Source of the DNA: Pelecanus crispus
Lineage: Eukaryota > Chordata > Aves > Pelecaniformes > Pelecanidae
Direction of reading: 5' to 3'
Length of the DNA stretch: 64,000 nt
Assembly (NCBI RefSeq): GCF_030463565.1
Contig: NC_134676.1
Coordinates: 3,768,001 to 3,832,000 of the forward strand
The position numbers and the translations under genes are program-made. The notes under the pieces were generated by a model. The model was not told where the DNA came from and made no database searches. It saw only the letters and a program-made list of their open reading frames with translations. Every line of letters begins with the position of its first letter. Position 1 is the stretch's first letter. Of this stretch, positions 1 to 10,551 are shown piece after piece.

Positions 1-3000
1 ATAAGTACCTACCGACACGATGGGCTGTAATGGCTCCTAAAGAGATGTTATGGTCTATCGTGTCAATAATCCAGAGATTAAGGGCTCCCTAAGTATGTGT
101 TGACGTGACCAACTGTCCCAGCTCTTTGGGGGCTCTTGTGTTGGGGCAGTGGAGGGACCCCATGGGCCACCTTGGGCGGTGGCATCCCTGCAGTAGGTAA
201 GGGTTTATTTTCTCTGCAAACAACGGGAGCTTAACACATGGCCGTCCTCTAAATTAGCCTTTCAGAAATCATCCCAGCCATCAAAAGCAGGGGGGCGGTG
301 AGGAAGCTGAAGCTGTCTAGCCCTTGCAAGCAGGGAGATATAAAAGGTTTTGGGGCAAACGTTGCCGTGGGTGGTGTCTCCAGGCTGCCCACAAACTCCG
401 TTAAAGGCACAAAGACCCTTTTCTGCAGCAGGATATATCCTTTAATTTGGATTTTTTTTTTCCCTTGCTTTTGCAAAGCATACCTGGAAATTGGGCTTTG
501 AAGGATTTTTCTTGGGTTTTTTTGTTTGTTTGTTTGTTCCCCCGCCCAAGTACCCTGTAAATTACCCGAGAGACTGGAAAGGAAGTAAAAGTTCCCTTTT
601 TGGTGCCCGTTTTGATTTGCTTTGATGAGCTGTGTGGTTGCACGTCATGCTCGTGTTCTCCTCACCTTGATGTAATGCCTGTTCGCTTCTTGAGTAAGAG
701 TTCAGGGGTGTGTTTGTCCTGAGATGCTGCTAGTAAGACGAAGGGCCAAACTCCCACTGGAGTCTCCCGAGCTGCCCTGAGGACTCTCCAGAAGAGCATG
801 CAAAAACCCATAAAAAGCCCTGGCGTTTGTGTCTCCATCTCTTCCATCTTGACAAGCAGGAGAAGATGGGGGGCATGGCTCTGCCCTGGGCTCGCAAATG
901 CCACTTAAGGTCAGCCAAGAGAGATTACCGGGCGCGAGACATGCTGAGCTTGGTCTCAGCCTTGGCCCCGGCCAGACGACACGTTGTGCTGACACCAGTC
1001 CAGCCAATTTTTTTTAAGCTCAGATGCCCTACGCATGTGCTGGCAGATAAAGGAAGAAGGACCGTAGGTTCATCTGCTCATCGGCAGTGCCACGCATTGC
1101 TCGTTTTTCCAGCAGAAAGCTGCCTCCTGGGAAGCCAGGCAGGGATCTCACCACCCCTTTGGGTCTCCTTGGTGCCCCAGGAGCTCACATCTGGGTCCTG
1201 GTCCTTCTAGGAAAGATCCGTATGACCAAACTCCTTTTGGTGCTATGGTTTCTTGGTGGACATCTAAATTAATTTATCTGTTGCCTTTACCAATTCATGT
1301 CGGGTTATCGGTTGTGCGTGCAGTGTCTCCTCCGCAAATGGCCCCGGTGAAGGTACCACCTTGCACCTGAGCAACCTGATCCAGTTGAAGATGTCCCTGC
1401 TCATTGCAGGGGGTTGGACTGGATGACCTTCAAAGGTCCCTTCCCACCCAAACCATTCTGTGATTCTGTGAGTCTATGAAAACGAGGAGGCTTTTGTTAG
1501 CACTTCGGGGTAGATGATGCCATGGTGGTTTGTGTCAGGGTTGATGTTTGGTGGGAAATCCAGCCCCAGGGATCACAGAGGAATGAGGGAGAGGAGGGGG
1601 TGTGATGGTGAGAAGTTCAGGAAGAGCATGAGAAGGTGCTTTGGGTCAAAGCTGCTCTTACCCCAAAAAAATATACGAAAATATATTAAAAAAAAGTACA
1701 AATACATAGTTTGAAACACTTCTACAGTTGGATAATTTAATTTGCATCTAATCCTAATATCATTGAGGAAAGATCCAATTACAGGCATTTAAAAACCTAA
1801 TCAGGAGCGCAGTTGTATTCCCAATTTCAGCGACGAGTTGTTATTATCGCAGATACCAGCGACAATTTAGATAGCTCTTGACTTGATCAGATGGGAGTAG
1901 TCCCGGCGGGTGAGATCGCTCAGTGTGTGCTAAACTTGCTGTTTTCTTTAGAGGTCGGTTGATTACAGGAAAACCTTTAGCTATGTCAAAACAAAACAAA
2001 GCAAAACAAAAGATCCCCAGCCCACCTTCCCTCTACGTTCATGAACTTGGCACCAGGACAAGGCTGAGATCCGAAAGCCGGCCAGAAGTTGCGTTGGTGG
2101 TGGCTTTTTTTTTTTTTTAAATTCAATTTTGCTGAGATGTTTCGGTTCTTCCTGAATGAAGAAAGGAACTTTTTCTTCCGAACTCCTAATAAAACTACTG
2201 GAGCTCAGAAAGAAGAAGTACAGATGATGTGGTTTCATCATCTTAAAAGTGTTCATGTGTCGAGGAGAAAAGCCACACCAGAAATTTTCTGCCACTTCCA
2301 GGCAATGTGAGATGTGAGTCCTCCTGCCACAGCTTGGGAGAACCAAGCGTGGGGTTGTTACTGATAAATTTGGGTGTTTCCATGGTGTGAATCTCCCATA
2401 CCCACCTTCATCTGGACCTCCTTGGTTTCAGCAGCTTTTAATTTTTTGGGGTTATTGCTCTGGTGTCCCATCCTCCAGGATTTCTGTATGGATGTAGCAT
2501 TTTCTGCAGCAGGATGATGCCCTGAGCCCACGGGCAGTGTGTGCACACCTGAAGCTAGAGAAATCCTGGCTGCGGCCCTTTATTGAGCAATTTTGGGCAG
2601 GATTTGATGTTTGCAAGGGCCAAGGCAGGTGGTGGGAAACCTCGCAGCCTCTCATGCTGGTTGGTGTGTTGGGAGGTAGCTGGGATGATGCCTTTGTGGC
2701 GGACACTCCTTCCTCTCCAAGGGATGCACCAGTAAAAGTCAGCGCAGCTCTTCAGGAAGGTGTAAAAAAAATACGGAAAGAAAATCAATTTCTCAATGGG
2801 AATGTGATGTTGAATAATGTGGTTGTGCTGGGACATTGCTGTCTTCATCACTATCCACACCAAACTTCCAAAAAATGTTCCCCCAAAGACTTTGGGGTAT
2901 CAAACTATTGCCTTAATTTCTCCCCTTCATGCAGAAACGTGCTCTGCTTTGGATGGCCGTTCTCCATAGACCCAACTATAAGTGATCAATACAACTAATT

Positions 3001-6000
3001 CTCTAAATTCCTGAGGGCAGACTTGCTTTATTTGCAGTTATTTATATATATTTTTTTCCACAACAGGCTTACACAATACGCTAGGGGGGAGCCTGACGGA
3101 GCCCCTAGGCAGGCTGTAATACAAACCATGGAAAATAATAATAAACCAATGACAGCGGCAAATGAAGGGATGCTTAATAACAAAATAATAGCGCGGATGT
3201 TTATAGCCTTAAACATTATCATTGTTTGCTGGAACATGGGAACGCTCCCAGTTTGCTGGGAGTTTTCCAGGCATTTAGAAAGGGATGTGTTTGCTCCGAG
3301 GAGCTCGTAAAAACGATGCTTTTAACTCAAAACAAGAATCCCAAAGTGTTTCTCAGCCGTTTCTGGGCTGTCGCACACGAGGACACGTTGAGGGTGACGT
3401 GGCTGAGAACTTCCAGGGATGTGGGTTTTTGTGTGGCTTTGCGGCCGGCGGAGGCGGGAGTTGGTTGGTGGGTCCAGATGAACCCGGCGGGGTGTTTTGG
3501 GGCAAAACCCACCTATTTGCTTCATTTGGTCCTTGCCACCAAAAAAGCCTTTGGGGGGAAAAAAAATCTCCATCCCCGTTAGGAAGCATCTCTGCGTCAT
3601 TTTTTCCTCCTCTCCTGCAACCTCCTCTCCTGCCTCCGCCGCCTGAGTGATGCCACCGGCTTTTCCCACCCCTTTTCCCTGCGGATGCCAGAATCAGGGA
3701 GGCGGGTGGGAGCTGGGAGGCTCCGCTGGGGTCCCAACAACCGTGAAAAGCGGCTTTGGTGGCGGCTGGCAGGGAGGCCTGATCCTGTTTATTCGAGCTC
3801 AACCCTTATATTCTCATGGCTTTTTGACTAGACATCCAGTCAACAGCCGAATCCCGCAAACGGAAGAGGCTCTGGCATATTTATACTGTGTGCTGGCATT
3901 GGCTCCTTAAAAAAAAAAAATCCCGGATTACCTAAGACTCGTCCTTGAGGTCTGGTCACCCCATGTCATTGAAAAATCTAGTGGGATTCATTCATGAACT
4001 TCCAGCCCTCCATAAAGGTCTGTTCATTCATAGCCAAGGCAGTTTTCTTTTTTTTTTTTTTTTCTTAAAGTTTTTTTTTTTTTTTAATGCGCTGGCAATT
4101 AAATAACTCTTTGTAAGCGGCAGTGAGCTACTTGTTAAGTGGTCTTCACTAATGCAAGCACAAATATCAGGTGAAAAGTCTTCCCCCCCCCCCCCGCCCC
4201 CCCCGCTGCCTCCTGAAAGGGGTGCTTTTATGTTCAAATAAAGCAAAACCTGTAGGAATTTCAGCGGGGTTCGATGGCTGTTGCTCCAAAATTCCCTCAA
4301 CTGCTGTAAAACAAAACCCAAGAAGCTCTGAGCATCGCTGGCAGGCACTCGGCGGGGAGGGCGCGGCGGAGGGGGGCGATGGGTGGTCGAGATGGGGACA
4401 GATCCAGGAGCATCCCCCCCAGATTCCTCTATCTCCCAGGCATCCCCCCTGCCAAATTCCTTTATATCCTGGGGGAAATGCCATCCTGGGGGTGTTCCTT
4501 GCCTTGCTGCGTGCACCCTTGGGTGGGGGGCACCCCATTTGGGTCGGCGGGGAGGTGACCCAAGCCGCCCACCCCGTCCCGCCTCGGTCCCTCGCGCGGT
4601 GCCAGGTTTCAGCAGGATATAAAGTTATCCGCAACAAAGCCTTGGGAGGCACCGAAAAGGGGAGGTGGAAGGACAAACGGGGGCACACCTCGACGGATGC
4701 TTTCCCGGGGGGACCCACCCCCCACCAGAACCCCCCAGGTTCAGCCTGGAGCGAGGGTCCCTGTTTTGGGGCGTACGCAGTCAGGCCCATTTTTAGTAGC
4801 TGCCTCCAGCAACTGGAGAAATATTTTCCTCGCTGGCATAGAAATGAGGAAATTAAAAGTGTGTGGCTGGGCTTTTTTTTGTTGGGTTTTTTTTTTTTTT
4901 TTTTTTTAAAAGCACAGTGCAGGGCTTGAAGGACGACTCAGAGATGGGAGAAAAACGCCTGCGCTGGGGAAAAAAAAATAGAGAAAACAGGGCAGCCAGC
5001 GTGCCGCTGCCACTGCTCATGCTGGAGGGGTTTTGGGGGGCTGCTGAGGTGATGCAGGGAGAGCTTTGGGGTGCTGGGTCACCCACTATTCCCACTCCCA
5101 TAGCTGCTCCCGTGGTGCAGGGGATTATTTCAGTAGCGCTCGCTAACTTGCATTCCCAACTCGATTTTTTTTTTTGGTTGTTGTTGAAATACATTATTTT
5201 TTTTTAAAATACAATTATAGAGATGAATAGTTCCCAGGTCTTAACATGCCTGCTGAGGCCAAAAGGAATTACCCGCTGAGCAGCGCCGGGCTGTTCGGGA
5301 TCCTCTGTCAGGAAAAGGGGCGTTTTCACATTTCTCAGGTCCCCCCCTTGCTTTTTCCTCCTACATCGTATCCTCGCTCGCACAGGATAGCTATAGCCAA
5401 GGGAGTCAAAGGAAGGGCTACGGGATTGAATTTCTGGGGGTTTTGGAGGTTTTTTAGGCTATTTTTCTTAGCAAACGTGAGATTTGTGGTCCCCGCCCTG
5501 CCGCCATCTGACAGCGCTTCCTGCTGGTGGGGGCTTCATCCAACGTCTCCATCCTCTCCATCACCCAGGCTCTGCCTATGGGCAGGGGAAAGCCCCGTCA
5601 ACTAGAGCAGGCGAGTCCTTGTCCCGTCCGGTCCCATGGGATGACCTTCAATGTGCTTTTCTTAGCAGCACCTCATTTTTTTTCAGCATCTGTGCACAGT
5701 AGATAGTTCTTGGTGGAAACAGATCCGTCGTCTGGTGGGTGCACATAAGGGGTTTTAGGGTGTTTGGTCTTGCTGGCTGTGGCTGGCTGGAGCATCTCAT
5801 CTCTCCTGTTGGCACCGAAGGTGGTCCTAGTGATGGTTTGGGTGAGGGATGGCTGCGCCGTGGGTGCTGCTGATGGGTCTCAAGCCACTTCTCAAGTTGG
5901 ACCTGGTGATTTAGGACCCATAACTCCAACCAGAGCTAGGCACTGAAGGAGCACGGGAAGCCCGCAAACCTGGGTCTACTTAAATGGTCTTAATAGTGGC

Positions 6001-6177
6001 CTTAACGCATGGCTTTTGGGAACGGTGGATGTGCTATGGGCATTGGTGTGTGCATGGAGAGGGTGTCCCTTGAAGACAGGGACAGGCAAGAACCTGCCAG
6101 CATTGCAGCACTTTTGGGTTGCGTTACCCCCCCGCCGTGCTCAATTTCTCCTTTTCTTCCTTTTTCCTGTTCTGTAG
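1..6177 (+). other. SMAD7: SMAD7 last intron (3' part)
   Basis: This stretch precedes the SMAD7 terminal exon and ends in a pyrimidine-rich tract (about 6140-6175) followed by the acceptor AG at 6176-6177. I searched its frames for the preceding SMAD7 exon (the PPxY-linker part) and did not find it, so the intron begins left of the window. Contents: a CR1 3' end at 1367-1480, poly(T) runs (2105-2118, 4048-4063, 4071-4085, 4887-4907), a C-rich run near 4183-4204, and a GC-rich block at about 4320-4740. In human the last SMAD7 intron is large and carries colorectal-cancer-associated variants; I cannot map any of these here. Open frames within it, including one of 252 codons at 4171-4929, look like chance products of GC-rich sequence. 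Confidence 0.8.
1367..1480 (+). mobile_element. CR1 LINE 3' end, short fragment
   Basis: Reads as the last ~110 bp of an avian CR1 element: the 'gagcaacctgatccagttga' block, then 'gatgaccttcaaaggtcc' and a terminal 'ccattctgtgattctgtgag' that matches the degenerate ATTCTATGA tail. It is 5'-truncated, as most CR1 copies are, and lies in the same orientation as SMAD7. Confidence 0.9.
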
Positions 6178-6716
6178 ATTCCCAAGTTCTTCAGGAGCCG
6201 GGGGATCGGTCACACTGGTGCGTGGTGGCATACTGGGAAGAGAAGACGCGCGTGGGTCGGCTGTACTCTGTCCAAGAGCCCTCCCTGGATATCTTCTATG
6301 ATCTACCTCAGGGGAATGGTTTCTGCCTCGGACAGCTGAACTCGGACAACAAAAGCCAACTGGTGCAGAAGGTCCGCAGCAAGATCGGCTATGGCATCCA
6401 GCTCACCAAGGAAGTGGACGGCGTGTGGGTGTACAACCGCAGCAGTTACCCCATCTTCATCAAGTCGGCCACACTGGACAACCCCGACTCCAGGACGTTG
6501 CTGGTTCACAAAGTGTTTCCAGGTTTTTCCATCAAGGCTTTTGACTACGAGAAGGCGTACAGCTTGCAGAGACCCAACGACCATGAGTTCATGCAGCAAC
6601 CATGGACCGGATTTACTGTTCAGATCAGCTTTGTGAAAGGCTGGGGCCAGTGCTACACGAGACAGTTTATCAGCAGTTGCCCGTGCTGGTTGGAGGTTAT
6701 TTTTAATAACCGATGA
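6178..6716 (+). CDS. SMAD7: SMAD7 terminal coding exon (MH2 domain)
   Basis: This exon encodes the last 179 residues of SMAD7, the inhibitory Smad that binds activated TGF-beta/activin/BMP type I receptors, blocks R-Smad phosphorylation and recruits Smurf ubiquitin ligases. The reading starts after the acceptor at 6176-6177; the first two bases (AT) complete an Asp codon whose G comes from the previous exon, as I recall for human. The MH2 domain is complete and clear: HWCVVAYWEE near the start, then RSSYPIFIKS, HKVFPGFSIKAFDYEKAY, the L3-loop segment VKGWGQCYTRQF, and the end SSCPCWLEVIFNNR before TGA at 6714-6716. There is no C-terminal SSxS phosphorylation motif, which separates inhibitory from receptor-activated Smads. 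The ATG-initiated open frame from 6009 reads through intron and is not the true start. SMAD6 is the only serious alternative and fits worse. No breaks; the frame is intact. Confidence 0.97.
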
Positions 6717-6753
6717 CTTGAGACAGAGTGGACTCATGACATTTATACTACTT

Positions 6754-6761
6754 TGCTGCTA
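6754..6761 (+). promoter_or_regulatory. miR-15/16/195/497 seed match (8-mer TGCTGCTA)
   Basis: TGCTGCTA is the full 8-mer complement for the AGCAGCA seed family and lies 38 nt after the SMAD7 stop codon. SMAD7 is reported as a target of this family in mammals. Positioned in the UTR beyond the ribosome shadow, so it could be functional; seed matches alone are weak evidence. Confidence 0.45.
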
Positions 6762-7671
6762 TTATTTCCTTCTGAGTGCTTGCTTTTCATGCAAACTTTT
6801 TGTTTTTGTTTTGTTTTGTTTGTGTCCCGTCCCTCCCCGTCCCCCCCCATTTTGAGAAATAGCTTATGGAAAGATTTTTTTTTTTTTTTTTTTTTTTGCC
6901 TTGGGTATTTTGATAAATACATCTATTTTTTTAAAAGTGTGAATGACCAATAACTCGGAAGGGCGAGAGAAGGGTGTGGGGGGGGTGGATCGCATACGAT
7001 AATTGTTTCACGCCTCTGAAAGGATTATCCTATGTGATCGATGGATTCGGAAGCCACTTGCTATATGTTACAGCTCCTTCTCTTGGATAAAACAACAAGA
7101 TACCTGTATTTTTTACGCATCACGTTCCCCTTGCCGCCAGTCATCCCTGGTGACGGTGACACCGAGACCCCTTCCTTCCCCAGCGGTGCTAACCCCCACG
7201 TTGCTGCCGAAGGATCGTGCGAAACCTTCCCAACCAGGTCTTTACCCGCCCTTTTAATTTTTATTTTTATCTTTCTTGTTGCTGGGTTCACGTCTTGTCA
7301 CTGTGTTCATCCTTCCACTGCTTCTTTTTTTATGGTCATGGATTGATGCAAGGGGAGAAAACAACGGCGGAGAAACCTCGTGCGTGGCCCGTGCTTTATA
7401 ATTTGAGCTGAGATGTGAAGCAACAGAAGCCTAAGCCTGAAACAAAACAAAACAAAACCAACAAAACAAATGAAAAACAAATGGGAAAACAAAAGAAAAA
7501 AGTGTTCACAATAGTTGGTCTGTTGTAACCTGCTTAGATCAGGTTATCCCGGTACCATCCCACCTGGAAATGCAGTTGTGCTTTCATTTCTTCTTGAATT
7601 CATACACGAGTATGATACTTTTACACTGTTCTTAGCTCAATGAGCATGTTTAGACCTTAACATAAGCTATT

Positions 7672-7679
7672 TTTCTAAA
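7672..7679 (+). promoter_or_regulatory. miR-21 seed match (8-mer ATAAGCTA)
   Basis: ATAAGCTA pairs with nucleotides 1-8 of miR-21-5p (UAGCUUAU). SMAD7 is a well-known miR-21 target in mammals, where repression of SMAD7 reinforces TGF-beta signalling. The surrounding sequence is AU-rich, which favours accessibility. Confidence 0.6.
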
Positions 7680-7742
7680 TATAAAGGTTTAAATGAACAA
7701 GAGAGCATTCTCATTGGAACTTTAGCATTGTAGTGCTTTGGA

Positions 7743-7748
7743 AATAAA
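7743..7748 (+). terminator. Internal poly(A) signal AATAAA in SMAD7 3' UTR
   Basis: AATAAA lies 1.03 kb after the stop codon, followed by A-rich sequence. Use of this site would remove the Pumilio motif and the miR-25/92 and miR-181 seed matches downstream but keep the miR-21 site. No clear GU-rich downstream element is visible, so it is probably secondary. Confidence 0.4.
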
Positions 7749-7841
7749 ACACACACAAAAAAAAAGGACTCCTTAAAAAACCCCTGAGATTTATTAAAGA
7801 AGAAAAATGTATTTTATGTTATATATAAATATATTATTACT

Positions 7842-7849
7842 TGTAAATA
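7842..7849 (+). promoter_or_regulatory. Pumilio response element (TGTAAATA)
   Basis: TGTAAATA fits the UGUAHAUA consensus of PUM1/PUM2 exactly, in an AU-rich part of the SMAD7 3' UTR. Pumilio proteins recruit deadenylases and shorten mRNA life. An 8-mer in AU-rich DNA can occur by chance, so conservation would decide. Confidence 0.45.
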
Positions 7850-7884
7850 TAAAGACGTTTTATAAGCATCATTATTTATGTATT

Positions 7885-7891
7885 GTGCAAT
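7885..7891 (+). promoter_or_regulatory. miR-25/32/92/363/367 seed match (GTGCAAT)
   Basis: GTGCAAT complements the AUUGCAC seed of this family (7-mer-m8; the following base is G rather than A). SMAD7 has been reported as a target of miR-25/miR-92a in mammals. It lies 36 nt after the Pumilio motif. Confidence 0.45.
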
Positions 7892-8023
7892 GTGTATAAA
7901 CGAGAAAAAAAAATAAGAAAGATGCACTTTGCTTTAATATAAATGCAAATAACAAATGCCAAATTAAAAAAAAAAAAAAGAACACGAGATTGGTGTTTTT
8001 TTCTATGGGTGTTATCATCCAGA

Positions 8024-8030
8024 TGAATGT
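8024..8030 (+). promoter_or_regulatory. miR-181 seed match (TGAATGT)
   Basis: TGAATGT is a 7-mer match to the miR-181 seed, 32 nt before the terminal poly(A) signal. SMAD7 is reported as a miR-181 target in mammals. Weak on its own. Confidence 0.35.
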
Positions 8031-8061
8031 TTTTTCTAAAGGAGTTTATGTTCCATTAAAA

Positions 8062-8067
8062 AATAAA
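8062..8067 (+). terminator. SMAD7: SMAD7 terminal poly(A) signal AATAAA
   Basis: Canonical AATAAA, followed about 30-45 nt later by a G/T-rich downstream element (gagtggcttttttagtgg, about 8096-8113). Cleavage is expected near 8080-8090, and the sequence becomes GC-rich immediately beyond. Confidence 0.82.
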
Positions 8068-8085
8068 AACGTACACTTGATCCCA

Positions 8086-9132
8086 GGCTGTGCCGAGTGG
8101 CTTTTTTAGTGGCGGGGATGAGGCAGGCAGGAGAGATGCTGCGCTAAGCGGGTACCGCGTGGGGTCGGCGGTGGGGGCACGCACCCCGGCCCCGCGTGGG
8201 ACCACTCCGGCGTGGGTAGCACCTGTATGGGGTCATTCCTGAGCGTTGAGCTCCGTTGGGCTGATTCGGTGCACGTGGCTCTGGGCTCCCCAGCTTGGAT
8301 GCACCCAATCAGCCCAAGTCTGGAGGGGCTGGCTGGATCCAGGCAGGATGCACAGGGGTGCCCGGCTCGCTCCCTAAAACCTGCTCGGCTTATTTTTGTT
8401 ATTATTCCTGTTTCTCATCATTTCAGCTTGAAAAAAACGCTGATGCTAGGGACCCAGCTCCCATTTGACGCTGTTCCAGGTCTGAAATACCAGGGGAAGC
8501 CAAGCTTCTGCTCTGTGCCGGGACACAGGTGGCCCATGCCACCAGGCGAGGAGGAAAATTTGAGAAGAGGGGAAAGCCAGTCCTCAGTGGGTTTTCCTTG
8601 ACTGTTTCCTGCCCCCTTCATCTCCCATGCTGCTGGAAACAAAGGGTATTTTTTCCTTTTGCCCCGCTCACCCTGCCTTCAGGCGTTCACTGCTCCACTG
8701 TCACATCCCGCTTGCACAGGTCCTCTGCCAGAGAGAAGGTCCCTACGGCTGGTTCCTGCCTTATGTGGAGAGGAACCTTGAGTGGAAACCACCAGACTCC
8801 TGGAGACTGGAGGATTTGGAGAAGTAGAAGGTCCAGATGGGCTTGCAGGCTCCCTCCCAGCCAACGTGCCTGGACCGCGGGAATGTGACTTCCAGCCTCT
8901 GCTGTCCTTTACTTGGTTGATGGCCATAGCAGTAGATCAGGCTTTGTGAGCATCTGGACCAGGTTCGCTCAATGCCGTGCTTTTCTGTTTGAGATGTGCC
9001 CAGCCCAGAGGGATTTATTGAGATACAGTATTTGGTTGGCTCTGAATGGATTGTGCCTTCAGTTGGATTCACGTCACTGAGCACATGAACTAGCTTCAAA
9101 ATGGCTTTTGATCATGTGTGAGGTTTGCATGG
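8086..9132. other. Intergenic, left part
   Basis: Starts GC-rich after the SMAD7 poly(A) site and becomes average in composition. No open frame resembles a known protein, and I see no repeat I can name. Confidence 0.6.
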
Positions 9133-9205
9133 TGTCGTGGTTTAGTTTCAATTTCTAGGCTCTCGCCACTCGCCCTTCACGTGGGAGCATGATGGATGTA
9201 CCCAC
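9133..9205 (+). mobile_element. LTR-like 5' end (avian ERV-type), fragment
   Basis: Begins TGTCGTGGTTTA, a start shared by common avian endogenous-retrovirus LTRs, and continues with a 'ctcgccactcgccc...gtgggagcatgatgg' stretch resembling the next part of such LTRs. No matching LTR end, primer-binding site or retroviral coding sequence is visible nearby, so at most this is a degraded solo fragment. Confidence 0.35.
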
Positions 9206-9242
9206 CCTGTCTTGATACGAGACACCTGGAAGGGCAGATGTT

Positions 9243-9923
9243 GGGACAGTGTCATCTATGCTACAGTTTGGCTCATTTCCTTTCCATTCTGCGCCAGCAG
9301 ACTTGAAATATCCAATAATCACATCATACCTTGGGGGTCCAGCAGCCAAGCTAGCATTGCTGGCTTGCATCAGAAGCTCAAGGAAGAGCGCTGCCGCCCA
9401 TGTCCTCGACGCCTACCCAGGCAATGCACCATCAAAGGCTCTACAGATGAAGGATGAAGCAAATGACTATTGCAAAACCGGCTGTCGACTCCACTGAGCT
9501 TTTGTAGCATTTATCTGTGGGAGCAGGGCTGTGCAGGCAGTAGGGACCTCAGGTTAGAAAGATCTCTCCAACTCTTGGAGCCACTAGGTTGATGGCTACA
9601 CTAGGGTTATGGTCAGCCAGCTGAGAAGTTGGCTTTTACTCTGGAGTAACCAGAAGATAGGCAATATTGGGCTCACTCGTGCTTCTCCCACTTCCAAGCT
9701 GTTGTGCTGGCAACTAGGCATGGGTCTTTACCCGGAAGAGATGAGGTGATGGTTTTGTCCCTCATGTATGACACCAAAGTAGCAACGAGCCATGTGGGCA
9801 CACCAGAGGCCTCTGCATTTAAGAGATGTTTTGCAGATGTTTTCACCTTGTTCCATGAGGTATGTACCATACCCTGGTGGTTAAGACCCTGAAGCCAAAT
9901 TATAGCATAGATGACACTGTCCC
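9243..9923. repeat. Inverted repeat, 32-bp arms about 0.6 kb apart
   Basis: The left arm at 9243-9274 and the right arm at 9892-9923 are reverse complements with only about three mismatches. Both arms read GGGACAGTGTCATCTATGCT at their outer ends when read inward, followed by a variant 'acagtttggctc/ataatttggctt' part. The 617-bp interior has no long frame I recognise. It may be a degraded DNA transposon with terminal inverted repeats or two opposed fragments of one unknown repeat. Confidence 0.7.
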
Positions 9924-10112
9924 TTCTTCTGGGTTCTTGTCCCCGTTCATCAGTCCATGAGATGTGACCAAAAACCTTGCTGTTTCTCAGGATTACCACT
10001 TGTGAGATACAGAGGCTACAAACTGTCGCTCCTCCTGAGAGCTGCAAGCAGAGGATGGAAATACTGTACCCCTAAATGAACAGTCTTCACAGCAGGTTTC
10101 CAGAATACATAA

Positions 10113-10551
10113 GGGCCACAGCAATGATGCGAGGGCTGGAGCAGCTCTGCTGTGAGGCCAGGCTGGGAGAGCTGGGGGTGCTCAGCCTGGAGAGGAGAAG
10201 GCTGCGGGGAGACCTGAGTGTGGCCTGGCAGTGCTGGCAGGGGCTCAGGAGAAAGATGGGGACAGGCTTTTTAGCAGGACCTGTTGTGACAGGACAAGGA
10301 GTGATGGTTGTAAACTAAACGAGGGGAGATTCAGACTGGATACAAGGAAGAAATTGCTACAATGAGGGTGGTGAGACATTGGAGCAGGTTGCCCAGAGAG
10401 GTGGGAGATGCCCCATCTCTGGCAACACTCAAGGTCAGGTTGGACGGGGCTCTGAGCAACCTGATCCAGTTGAAGATGTCCCTGCTCATCGTTGGCCTAG
10501 ATGACCTTTAAAGGTCCCTTCCAATCAAACCATTCTATGATTCTGTGATAA
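10113..10551 (+). mobile_element. CR1 LINE 3' end, ~440 bp
   Basis: 5'-truncated CR1. It carries the 'gagggctggagcagctctgc' block, the 'cagcctggagaggagaaggc' block, the 'ttgcccagagaggtgggaga' block and the terminal 'ccattctatgattctgtgat'. It is very close to the copy at 36497-37047, so the two probably belong to one subfamily. Confidence 0.95.

Larger units (their letters stand above)
6717..8085 (+). other. SMAD7: SMAD7 3' UTR
   Basis: The sequence after the stop codon is AU-rich, lacks long conserved frames and ends after a canonical poly(A) signal at 8062-8067. A 1.37-kb UTR agrees with the roughly 1.3-kb 3' UTR I recall for human SMAD7. Contents include a 23-nt U tract (6875-6897), an A-rich ACAAA stretch (about 7440-7500), AUUUA pentamers around 7870, an internal AATAAA at 7743-7748, one exact Pumilio motif and several miRNA seed matches listed separately. 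The exact cleavage point is inferred, not seen. Confidence 0.82.

Noticed and set aside
4171-4929. Open frame of 252 codons on + within SMAD7 intron
   Set aside because: Spans a C homopolymer and a poly(T) tract and shows no conserved pattern; likely chance.
1-6177. Search for the preceding SMAD7 exon (PPxY linker)
   Set aside because: No frame shows the expected linker sequence; the exon lies left of the window.
9133-10080. Complete LTR retrovirus
   Set aside because: Only a short LTR-like start is seen; there is no gag, pol or env frame and no second LTR.
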